In this document: one piece after another, positions 14,359 to 21,529 of the stretch
Position numbering within the stretch: position 1 is the stretch's first letter
Layout: each line of letters starts with the position of its first letter
NCBI GenBank assembly: GCA_958437935.1
Contig: CAUBPS010000001.1
Coordinates: 62,001-126,000, forward strand
DNA from: an uncultured Collinsella sp.
GTDB lineage: Bacteria > Actinomycetota > Coriobacteriia > Coriobacteriales > Coriobacteriaceae
Direction of reading: 5' to 3'
DNA length: 64,000 nucleotides
Position numbers and translations under genes: made by a program
Notes under the pieces: generated by a model
What the model was told of the DNA's origin: nothing
Databases searched by the model: none
Seen by the model: only the letters and a program-made list of their open reading frames with translations

Positions 14359-14438
14359 TACAATCCCTTTCAATAGGAATCCGTTAGCCATCGCAGACAG
14401 GGATTCGAGGTTCTGCCTCGGGTGCGATGACACCGGAC

Positions 14439-14520
14439 GTATACACGGTTCCGGGCGTGTCCATTTTATACGCCCGAAACCTTGAGCTCTCGCCTCCCCT
14501 ATTTGGGAGGCATGAGCTCA
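14439..14520 (-). promoter_or_regulatory. hairpin and repeated 26-bp motif upstream of rplB
   Basis: Between rplW and rplB, TGAGCTCTCGCCTCCC pairs with GGGAGGCATGAGCTCA (14483-14520, one mismatch), a strong hairpin without a T run. Next to it (14439-14464) is a 26-bp stretch that recurs with three mismatches upstream of rplC (16304-16329). On the minus strand it reads GGACACGCCCG...GTGTATAC and is preceded by TATAAA. This arrangement could pause or process the transcript and re-initiate it before rplB. Function is inference. Confidence 0.4.
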
Positions 14521-14537
14521 CTCAACAGCAGCGAGTC

Positions 14538-14825
14538 TTAGGCCTGGTTGCCAAAGACCTCGATGGTGTCGCCCTCGGCCAGCGTAACGATGGCCTTCTT
14601 CCAAGAACGGGTCTTGCCGGCGACATAGCGCACGCGCTTGATCTTGGGCTTGACCGTCAGGGTGTTCACGCGAACGACCTTGACGCCGAAGATCTCCTCG
14701 ACAGCGTCCTTGATCTGATACTTGTTAGCATCCTTGGCGACCTCGAACGTGTACTTGTTCAGCTCCATGCCGGAGAAGGAACGCTCGGACACGATCGGAC
14801 GGATGATGATCTCGTGGGCGGTCAT
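14538..14825 (-). CDS. rplW: 50S ribosomal protein L23
   Basis: A 95-residue L23: MTAHEIIIRPIVSERSF, LNKYTFEVAKDANKYQIKDA and VNTLTVKPKIKRVRYVAG. It sits at the tunnel exit and is the docking site for trigger factor and SRP. It begins directly after the rplD stop. Confidence 0.96.
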   Translation of the reverse strand: MTAHEIIIRPIVSERSFSGMELNKYTFEVAKDANKYQIKDAVEEIFGVKVVRVNTLTVKPKIKRVRYVAGKTRSWKKAIVTLAEGDTIEVFGNQA

Positions 14826-15452
14826 TTATGCAAGCACCTCCCCGAAGTGAGCGGCGATGTCAGCGGGCATCAGCACAGCGTTGTTGTTGACGAGATCGTA
14901 GGTGTTGGCCTCGTCGGCAGTGATGATGAACGTCTTGGGAATGTTGCGGAACGACAGGTAGGCGTTGACGTCCTCATCGCGAACGATGATGGTCAGACGC
15001 TTACCCTCAAGGCCGAGAGCCTTGAGCATGGCGACGGCAGCCTTGGTGGAAGGCTTATCGAAGCCGTAGTCGTCGACGAGCACGAGCTCGCCATCGGCCA
15101 GCTTGGCGGACAGCGCGGAGCGCATAGCCAGCTTGACCTCCTTGTTGTTCATACGCTTAGCGTAGGAACGGGGCTTGGGGGCGAAGACAACGCCACCGTG
15201 ACGCCACTGGGCAGCACGGATGGAACCCTGGCGGGCACGGCCGGTGCCCTTCTGACGCCAAGGCTTCTTGCCGCCACCGGAAACCTCAGAGCGACCCTTA
15301 GCAGACTGGGTGCCCTGACGCCAAGAGGCCATCTGGCACTTGACGATGTGGTGCATAACGTGGATGTTCGGCTCGATGCCGTACACCTCAGCGGCGAGCT
15401 CGGCCTCGGCGACCTTCTTGCCCTCGCTGTTCTTTACTTCAAACTTTGCCAT
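14826..15452 (-). CDS. rplD: 50S ribosomal protein L4
   Basis: A 208-residue L4 with the tunnel loop GGGKKPWRQKGTGRARQGS and QWRHGGVVFAPKPRSYA. In Escherichia coli L4 also represses its own operon by binding the S10 leader; here the S10 gene is elsewhere, so any such control would act on the leader before rplC. Confidence 0.96.
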   Translation of the reverse strand: MAKFEVKNSEGKKVAEAELAAEVYGIEPNIHVMHHIVKCQMASWRQGTQSAKGRSEVSGGGKKPWRQKGTGRARQGSIRAAQWRHGGVVFAPKPRSYAKRMNNKEVKLAMRSALSAKLADGELVLVDDYGFDKPSTKAAVAMLKALGLEGKRLTIIVRDEDVNAYLSFRNIPKTFIITADEANTYDLVNNNAVLMPADIAAHFGEVLA

Positions 15453-15498
15453 TTAAGTGTTCTCCTTGGTATGACGCTGGGCTAAATGGGCTGGGCCC

Positions 15499-16119
15499 TT
15501 AGGCCATACGGATGGCGACGAGACCATTCTTGGCACCCGGGACAGCGCCCTTGACCAAGATGAGGTTCTGCTCGGCATCGATGCGGACAACGGAAAGGTT
15601 CTTGACGGTAACGCGCTCGTTACCCATGTGACCGGCCATCTTGACGCCCTTGAGGACGCGCGCAGGATAGGCGCACTGACCGATAGAACCGGGGTGACGC
15701 TGGAAGTGAGAACCATGCGTCATAGGACCGCGGCGCTGACCCCAGCGCTTGATGCGACCCTGGAAGCCCTTACCCTTGGAGGTACCGATGACGTCGACCT
15801 TCTCGACATCAGCGAAATCAGCGACGGTGACGACCTCGCCGACCTTGTGCTCCTCGCCGTTCTCGACGCGGACCTCACGAAGGAAGCGGACAGGCTCGAC
15901 GCCAGCCTTGGCGAAGTGACCAGCCATGGGCTTGTTCACGTTCTTGGCCTTGATGTCGCCGAAACCGATCTGGACGGCGTCATAGCCGTCGGTTGCCTGA
16001 GTTTTAACCTGCGAGACAGCGCAGGGGCCAGCCTGGATGACCGTGACGGGAACGACGTTATCGTCCTCGTCCCAAACCTGGGTCATGCCAATCTTGCGGC
16101 CGAGAATCATGCTGATCAA
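15499..16119 (-). CDS. rplC: 50S ribosomal protein L3, first gene of the cluster
   Basis: A 206-residue L3: ISMILGRKIGMTQVWDED, GKGFQGRIKRWGQRRGPMTH and HFQRHPGSIGQC. The start is taken as TTG at 16119 because many L3 proteins begin MIsxILGxKxGM, but ATG at 16110 is possible and neither has a good ribosome binding site, which would fit translational control. In most bacteria rpsJ lies directly upstream; here rpsJ is 14 kb away and a noncoding leader with a foldback element precedes rplC. Confidence 0.94.
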   Translation of the reverse strand: MISMILGRKIGMTQVWDEDDNVVPVTVIQAGPCAVSQVKTQATDGYDAVQIGFGDIKAKNVNKPMAGHFAKAGVEPVRFLREVRVENGEEHKVGEVVTVADFADVEKVDVIGTSKGKGFQGRIKRWGQRRGPMTHGSHFQRHPGSIGQCAYPARVLKGVKMAGHMGNERVTVKNLSVVRIDAEQNLILVKGAVPGAKNGLVAIRMA

Positions 16120-16371
16120 GATATGATCCCAACTCTCGCGTGGTCTTGGGACAATGCGTACACCACCGAGCGTACGCCCCTAGAGGACCACTACTTACAC
16201 GACGTGCTCCCCAGCCTTGTATTGCGTCCGGACTACCTGACAACCCTATTAAGCAGGCATTTTGTCCAGCCAGAATACTCCCCTGGTTACACACAGCTGT
16301 TTAGTATACACGGCTGCGGGCGTATCCATCGAGATTCATATTTCACTCACATTGTTTACGCAGGTAAAGTG
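16120..16371 (-). promoter_or_regulatory. leader and likely promoter region of the rplC cluster
   Basis: About 250 bp without a gene. On the minus strand GTGTATACTAAAC contains a TATACT -10-like hexamer (16303-16308) with no good -35 box at 17 bp, but it overlaps the 26-bp motif shared with the rplB upstream region. Between it and rplC are several short dyads (for example GCGTACGC at 16171-16178, and CCAA/TTGG near 16113-16150). A long 5' leader is what one expects for an autoregulated ribosomal operon. Confidence 0.45.
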
Positions 16372-16548
16372 CGTGGCACGTTCCCAGTGTGCGGCGGAGG
16401 GGGCGGGCCTGAGAGATATTAAGGTTGCTGCTCTACAGTCCTGCTCACGACGGAGAGCACATTAAGTGCTCTCCTGTTCGTGCGGAACTCGCGACAACCT
16501 TAATATCTCTCAGGCCCGCCCCCTCCGCCGCACACTGGGAACGCCACG
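16372..16548. repeat. large foldback element A (48-bp perfect inverted repeat around a conserved core)
   Basis: The left arm 16380-16427 and right arm 16495-16542 are perfect complements over 48 bp; six more pairs (CGTGGC, 16372-16377, with 16543-16548) follow after a two-base bulge. The 67-bp centre holds GGAGAGCAC/GTGCTCTCC with an ATTAA loop (16452-16474) flanked by AGTCCTG and TCGTGCGGAA. The same core, with different arm sequence, is found at 46311-46439. The right arm comes just after the histidine phosphatase gene and the element lies upstream of the rplC promoter region. There is no T run, so it is not an ordinary terminator. Confidence 0.85.
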
Positions 16549-16578
16549 TTGATGTCTGCTAAACCTTGCTCGCTCAGG

Positions 16579-17205
16579 CTAATGACTTTGTTGGGGATCC
16601 ACTATTTGTTGGAGGGTGAACTTGCATTGAGGTGGTTCGCCTTCTGCTTGTGGCGTGGACTCTTCAAAATCAAAAATCATGATGGCGCAGTTGGGGAGTT
16701 TTGTTGGGAGCTCGAAGCCCTCTGGGGCTGTAGCCTTGATGAATTGGCGGCTGGCGCTGCCGTGGCTTACTGCTAGGAGGGTTTCGATGCCCTCGGCGCC
16801 CATGAGATTGGTGAGGGTGCCTACCATGCGCTCCTGTAGCGCCTGGCTTCCCTCTCCTCCGAAGGGGACTAAGTCCTCGCCTGGATCCCAGACGTCGGTG
16901 GGCAGCGCGTCGTGGGGGTCTTCTTCGAAGGTGCCGTAGCTGCGTTCGATGATGCCTTCGCAGGGTTCAACAGCTGCGTTCTGGCCGAGAAGCTCGGTTG
17001 CGACGAGGCCTGCTGTGTCCATGGCTCGGCCTAAGGGAGACGAGACCACTTTGTCCGGTACGACGTTGTGGGCTTTGAGCCATGCGGCTGCCATTCCGGC
17101 TTGCTGACGGCCTAAGTCGGTGAGCGGTGAGTCGCAGCGGCCCTGGACGAGTTTTTTAACGTTGAATTCCGTCTGACCGTGGCGCAGTAGATACAGCTTC
17201 TTCAT
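16579..17205 (-). CDS. histidine phosphatase family protein
   Basis: A 208-residue member of the phosphoglycerate mutase-like superfamily. LYLLRHGQTEFN at residues 4-15 contains the RHG catalytic histidine; SSPLGRAMDTAGL supplies the phosphate-binding arginine, IERSYGTFE the acid, and AVSHGSASRQF the second histidine. The substrate is not predictable; many such proteins are broad phosphatases rather than mutases. Single gene behind AAGGGGAGA; its 3' end abuts foldback element A. Confidence 0.85.
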   Translation of the reverse strand: MKKLYLLRHGQTEFNVKKLVQGRCDSPLTDLGRQQAGMAAAWLKAHNVVPDKVVSSPLGRAMDTAGLVATELLGQNAAVEPCEGIIERSYGTFEEDPHDALPTDVWDPGEDLVPFGGEGSQALQERMVGTLTNLMGAEGIETLLAVSHGSASRQFIKATAPEGFELPTKLPNCAIMIFDFEESTPQAEGEPPQCKFTLQQIVDPQQSH

Positions 17206-17244
17206 GCTCTCCCCTTCTGCATCAATAGCTTGAGCGATGCCACC

Positions 17245-18399
17245 CTATTCGTGAGTATGGCCTACGTAGTCTTCGTCGATCGTGATCTTTGCGAATGACT
17301 TGGGGTATTCGGATTCGACCTGTTTTGCCAGTGTTCGCTTTAGATCTTCGGCGCTCATTTGCAAATCGGAGGGACGTACGCAGTCAAAGATCACGTTGGT
17401 GTGCGTTGGGCCCGGCACGCAGCGCAAATCGTGAATGGAAAGACGGTTATCGATCTGTTGGGCCATGGCGTTGATGCGCAAGCGCATGCTCGCCACCTTG
17501 GGGTCGTCGGTCACGATGGGGTCGTAGTGGAGCGTGACGATCATGCCGTCTTCGTTCCTAAATGCCTGCTCAATATTGTCGAGCGTGTCGTGGCTTTCCA
17601 GCGGGTCGGCTTCTGCCGCCATTTCGGCGTGGGCGCTTGCGAACTTTCTGCCCGGACCGTAATCGTGAACCATGAGGTCATGAACGCCCAAAACACCGGG
17701 GTAGCTCATGATCTTGCTGCGGATATGCTCGACAAGCTTGGGGTCGGGCGCCTGACCCAAAAGCGGGCTCACCGTATCTTGGATAAGCTCAAAGCCGCTC
17801 CAGCCAATATAGGCGCCAACGGCGAGTCCAACCCAGGCATCGAGGTTGATGCCTGTCACCTGCGAGACGATCGCGCATGCCAGAACGGCGCCCGTGGCAA
17901 GGACATCGTTCTTGGAATCCTGAGCCGTCGCATGCAGCGTCTGGGACTCAATACGGTCGCCGAGCTTTTGGTTAAGCGCCGCCATCCACAGCTTAACGAC
18001 CATCGACAGCGCCAAAACCGCCACCAGGGCAAGCGAGAACTCGACGGGCTCGGGGTGGACGATGCGCTCCACCGAGGACTTCACCAGCTCAACGCCGATG
18101 AGCAGTACGAGCGCCGCCACGACCAGACCGGAGAGATACTCGTAGCGACCGTGGCCGTAGGGGTGCTCGGGGTCTGCCGGCTTGCTCGCCAGCTTAAAGC
18201 CCAGGACGCTCACGATATTCGAGCTGGCATCGGACAGGTTGTTCATGGCGTCCGCCACGATCGAGACCGATCCCGACACCACGCCGATGGCACCCTTTGC
18301 AGCACAAAGCGCCACATTGGCAACGATGCACACCATGCCCGTCAGCGTGCCCACGCGAGCACGATCGCCCTGCGCGCGCTTAACAATCCATTCGACCAT
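17245..18399 (-). CDS. cation diffusion facilitator (Zn/Mn/Fe efflux) transporter
   Basis: A 384-residue CDF transporter. Six membrane helices occupy roughly residues 18-215. Metal-site residues are visible as VADAMNNLSDASSN in helix 2 and ATAQDSKNDVL in helix 5, followed by a cytoplasmic domain with GVLGVHDLMVHDYGPGRKF. The proton-driven family exports divalent metals. The C-terminal extension of about 80 residues with a histidine-containing end (YVGHTHE) is longer than in FieF. The helix-2 set with N and D resembles Mn- or Fe-type members, so specificity is open. The gene stands alone, 39 bp upstream of the phosphatase gene and probably co-transcribed with it. Confidence 0.85.
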   Translation of the reverse strand: MVEWIVKRAQGDRARVGTLTGMVCIVANVALCAAKGAIGVVSGSVSIVADAMNNLSDASSNIVSVLGFKLASKPADPEHPYGHGRYEYLSGLVVAALVLLIGVELVKSSVERIVHPEPVEFSLALVAVLALSMVVKLWMAALNQKLGDRIESQTLHATAQDSKNDVLATGAVLACAIVSQVTGINLDAWVGLAVGAYIGWSGFELIQDTVSPLLGQAPDPKLVEHIRSKIMSYPGVLGVHDLMVHDYGPGRKFASAHAEMAAEADPLESHDTLDNIEQAFRNEDGMIVTLHYDPIVTDDPKVASMRLRINAMAQQIDNRLSIHDLRCVPGPTHTNVIFDCVRPSDLQMSAEDLKRTLAKQVESEYPKSFAKITIDEDYVGHTHE

Positions 18400-18477
18400 C
18401 TTTATCCGCCCCCACGGTACTACCTATATATCTATTGCTCAAACGGATTGTAGTGTAGCCACTTTGCCCCACAGATA

Positions 18478-18512
18478 CAAAAAGGCCGCAACCCACACGG
18501 GCCACGACCTTG
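18478..18512 (-). terminator. terminator after the PTS IIC gene
   Basis: On the minus strand AAGGTCGTGGCCC (18511-18499) pairs with GGGTTGCGGCCTT (18494-18482) through Watson-Crick and G-U pairs around a four-base loop and continues into TTTTTGT. It ends transcription coming from the IIC gene, before the CDF gene. Confidence 0.75.
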
Positions 18513-18513
18513 G

Positions 18514-18547
18514 AATGTGCCATGCGGGACTGCCCCTTTGTCGATCG
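18514..18547. repeat. GGGAC-loop repeat, 3' copy flanking the PTS IIC gene
   Basis: This 34-bp sequence (AATGTGCCATGCGGG then ACTGCCCCTTTGTC) is a near-identical direct copy of the one at 19779-19811 on the other side of the IIC gene. The copies differ at a few positions and this one has lost part of its stem. Confidence 0.65.
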
Positions 18548-18549
18548 AT

Positions 18550-19764
18550 TTATGCGCTTGCTTCGGCCGTGCTCTTCGAGGTTTCGCGCAAATCGGCTCC
18601 GTCTTCTGTCGCCTGTCCCTTCGCCGGCACCACGCCAAAGCAGTAGCTCAGCGCCGCAGACACCGCAAATGCCACACCGCCGGCGGCGCAGCACCACAGC
18701 AGGTTCGAGATGCCGCCCGTGGCAAAGCCAATGACCATGAGGACATTCGTCATGCCGATGGTATAGGCCGTAACGTGGCCCACGGCCGCAACAAGGCCTC
18801 CGACGGCGCCGCCAATGGCCATGCACGTCAGGCACCTGCCATATTTAAAGCCGCAACCGTACAGCGCCGGCTCGCTTACGCCGCCAAGAACACCCGAGAT
18901 TGAATAGCCCAGCATGAGCGCCTTCTCGTCCTTATCCGCAACGCGAAGCGACGCGCCAAAGGGCATGCCCCAAACGGCGAACGTTGCCATCGTCGCGGCG
19001 ATCAGAATGCACGAATCCGTTCCCACACTCATAAACTGCGCATAGGCGAGCGATAGGACAACGTTGCTGACGCCGGCGATCTTAAGAAACTCCCAGCCCG
19101 CGGCAAGCCCCATGAGCGTGAGCAGCGACACGATGCCACCGGAATTGCCAAGCATAAACATAAGCTGGCCCAACAGCATGCCTAGATAGCTGCCCGCCGG
19201 CGCCGTAATACACAGCGAAACCGGAACCATGACAAGCATGGTTGCAAACGGAACGAACGAAAACGCCACGGCCTTAGGGATAACGCGCTGAAAGAAACAC
19301 TCCACTCGCCATAGCACGGGCACCGAAATGAGAACCGGAATAACAGTCGTCGTGTAATCGTTGACCGGCGCGGGAAGCAGGCCATATACGGAAGTCATCG
19401 ATGCCCCCGTCGTCGAAGCGGCATCGACGAGCTTAAGCAAATCGGGCGCAATCAATACGCCGCCCAGCATCATGCCCAGCTGCTCCGAGCAACCGAGCTG
19501 GCGGGCGGCCGCCCAACCAAGATAAATGGGCAAAAAGTAGTAGCCGGCGTTATAGAGCCAGCTGTAGAACAGGCGATAGATTTCGGAATCGGCAGACCAC
19601 AGGCCCAGCATGCCTTCGCCCATAATGACGGCGACGGTGCGGAACAATGCCGCGCAGACAATAAACGGCAGCGCCGACATCATGCTTTTGGACAGATAGT
19701 CCACCACGGCCATGGCGTTTGATGAAACCGTCGTTGTAAACGAGGTGTTAGAAACTTGTGACAT
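18550..19764 (-). CDS. PTS EIIC of the glucose/beta-glucoside superfamily, without IIB or IIA domain
   Basis: A 404-residue membrane permease with about ten hydrophobic segments. Family features are YYFLPIYLGWAAARQLGCSE, LGGVLIAPDLLKLVDA and SGVLGGVSEPALYGC, the last being the conserved sugar-site (G)xxEP motif. The start at 19764 (MSQVSNTSF) follows AAAGG; a longer frame runs into accDA and lacks homology. Usually a IIB domain is fused to this permease; none is encoded here, so it must borrow IIB, and perhaps the IIA-Glc encoded at 55846. It is the last gene behind accDA but separated from it by a hairpin repeat. Substrate unknown. Confidence 0.82.
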   Translation of the reverse strand: MSQVSNTSFTTTVSSNAMAVVDYLSKSMMSALPFIVCAALFRTVAVIMGEGMLGLWSADSEIYRLFYSWLYNAGYYFLPIYLGWAAARQLGCSEQLGMMLGGVLIAPDLLKLVDAASTTGASMTSVYGLLPAPVNDYTTTVIPVLISVPVLWRVECFFQRVIPKAVAFSFVPFATMLVMVPVSLCITAPAGSYLGMLLGQLMFMLGNSGGIVSLLTLMGLAAGWEFLKIAGVSNVVLSLAYAQFMSVGTDSCILIAATMATFAVWGMPFGASLRVADKDEKALMLGYSISGVLGGVSEPALYGCGFKYGRCLTCMAIGGAVGGLVAAVGHVTAYTIGMTNVLMVIGFATGGISNLLWCCAAGGVAFAVSAALSYCFGVVPAKGQATEDGADLRETSKSTAEASA

Positions 19765-19778
19765 GGAACGCCTTTCCC

Positions 19779-19811
19779 AATGTGACATGCGGACTGTCCC
19801 TTTGTCACATC
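19779..19811. repeat. GGGAC-loop hairpin repeat, 5' copy flanking the PTS IIC gene
   Basis: ATGTGAC (19780-19786) pairs with GTCACAT (19804-19810) around a 17-base loop which on the minus strand reads AAAGGGACAGTCCGCAT. It lies across the accDA stop codon and upstream of the IIC start. It is a direct copy of 18514-18547 and belongs to the GGGACAG hairpin family discussed in the findings. Confidence 0.7.
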
Positions 19812-21529
19812 GTGCGGTACCGACCGATTGTGCGGCACTTTTCGTAGCGGAGGTTTGTGAGGGTCGCGTCGTCGAGCTGCCCAAGCGTATCGAAGGCATC
19901 AAATGCCGAGGATATGACGACGCCGGCGATCTCCTCATGCGACAGGCCCCTATCGTCAACGATGCCGTCGATGATGCCGAGCGCCAGCAGATCGGGGGCC
20001 GTGAGTTTAAGCGCCTCGGCAGCCTCATTCGCGCGCTCGGTATCCTTCCACAGGATCGACGCACAGGCCTCGGGGCTCACGACCGAATAGGCCGAGCTCG
20101 AGAGCATCAGGATGCGGTCGGCCACGGACAGCGCCAGCGCGCCACCGGAGCCGCCCTCGCCTGTCACCACCGAGACAATCGGCGTCTTAAGGCCGCTCAT
20201 CTCCATGAGATTCTGGGCAATCGCCTCGCCCTGGCCGCGCTCCTCGGCACCGATGCCGCAAAACGCGCCCGAAGTATCAACCAGGCACAGAACCGGCCGG
20301 CCAAATTTCTCGGCTTGGTGCATCAGGCGACGTGCCTTGCGGTAGCCCTCGGGATGTGCCATACCAAAGTTGTGACGCATGCGCTCTTTGGTCGTGGTGC
20401 CGCGCTCGATGGCGATGACCGTTACGGGGCGTCCGTCTTTCCAGCCAATGCCAGCCACCACAGCAGCGTCGTCGCCAAAGTAGCGGTCCCCGTGCAGCTC
20501 CACAAATCCATCCAGGCCCAGCGAGATCATCTCACCTGCCGTGGCGCGATCTGCCGAGCGGGTCTGCTTGACAATCTCGAGCGCGGTTTTTGGTGCCGCC
20601 GAGCGCTTAAACAAGTGTCCCAGCTTTTTGCCGCGGCGACCCACATGCACGATTTCATGCGGTGCCCCCAGGCCGGGCGCGTGCCCTTCGTGCAGCGCTA
20701 GCAGCTCGCCTACAGTGAGCGCAATCTCGCCACGCGGAACAACGGCATCGCAAAAGCCGTGCTCCAGCAAAAACTCGGAGCGCTGGAATCCCTTGGGCAG
20801 GCGCTTGTGCATGTTCTGCTCGATCACGCGCGGGCCGGCAAATGCCGTCAGGGCATCGGGCTCGGCCAGGATAATGTCGCCCTCCATGGCAAAGCTCGCG
20901 GTTACGCCTCCGGTCGTGGGATCGGTGAGCACCGTGATATACAGGCCGCCCGCCTCGCTGTGGCGCCTAACCGCCGCAGAAATCTTGGCCATCTGCATAA
21001 GCGAGGTCACGCCCTCCTGCATGCGTGCACCGCCCGAAACGGTAAAGCCGACAACCGGCAATCCCAACTCTGTCGCGCGCTCAAAGACGCGACAGATCTT
21101 TTCGCCCACCACGGAGCCCATCGAGCCCATCATAAAGTTGGCGTCCATAAAGAAGAGCGCGGTATCGCAGCCGCAGATTTTACCCCTGCCGCACACAACG
21201 GCGTCGCGCTCGCCCGAACGCTCGCACGCGCTCTTAAGCTTGTCGGCATAGCCGGGAAACGAGAGGAAGTCCTCCGACGCCAGACTGGCATCCCATTCCT
21301 CAAACGTTCCCTCGTCGACCGTCATGCGCACGCGCGCGCGACCGCTCACGCGAAAGTGTTTGCCGCAACGAGGGCAGACCTCGAGGTTGTCGTGCAGGCG
21401 TGCCTCATCGATCACACGGCGGCACTCCGGGCACTTGATAAACACGTGGCGCGCGGGAAACTCGGCGCATGACTCGGTCATCGGCCCCTCAAGGACATTG
21501 ACCGTCTTCGCTTTTCTATTCATCAGCAT
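19805..21529 (-). CDS. accDA: acetyl-CoA carboxylase carboxyltransferase, fused beta and alpha subunits (AccD-AccA)
   Basis: A 574-residue fusion. The beta part has the zinc ribbon CPECRRVIDEARLHDNLEVCPRC at about 34-56 (four cysteines) and the crotonase-like core GGARMQEGVTSLMQMAK; from about residue 300 the alpha part follows with HGDRYFGDDAAVVAGIGW, PEGYRKARRLMHQAEKFG, FCGIGAEERGQGEAIA and GEGGSGGALAL. It moves the carboxyl group from biotin on AccB to acetyl-CoA, giving malonyl-CoA. Its start lies inside the last codons of accC, so the two are translationally coupled. In Escherichia coli these are two separate genes. Confidence 0.93.
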   Translation of the reverse strand: MLMNRKAKTVNVLEGPMTESCAEFPARHVFIKCPECRRVIDEARLHDNLEVCPRCGKHFRVSGRARVRMTVDEGTFEEWDASLASEDFLSFPGYADKLKSACERSGERDAVVCGRGKICGCDTALFFMDANFMMGSMGSVVGEKICRVFERATELGLPVVGFTVSGGARMQEGVTSLMQMAKISAAVRRHSEAGGLYITVLTDPTTGGVTASFAMEGDIILAEPDALTAFAGPRVIEQNMHKRLPKGFQRSEFLLEHGFCDAVVPRGEIALTVGELLALHEGHAPGLGAPHEIVHVGRRGKKLGHLFKRSAAPKTALEIVKQTRSADRATAGEMISLGLDGFVELHGDRYFGDDAAVVAGIGWKDGRPVTVIAIERGTTTKERMRHNFGMAHPEGYRKARRLMHQAEKFGRPVLCLVDTSGAFCGIGAEERGQGEAIAQNLMEMSGLKTPIVSVVTGEGGSGGALALSVADRILMLSSSAYSVVSPEACASILWKDTERANEAAEALKLTAPDLLALGIIDGIVDDRGLSHEEIAGVVISSAFDAFDTLGQLDDATLTNLRYEKCRTIGRYRTM

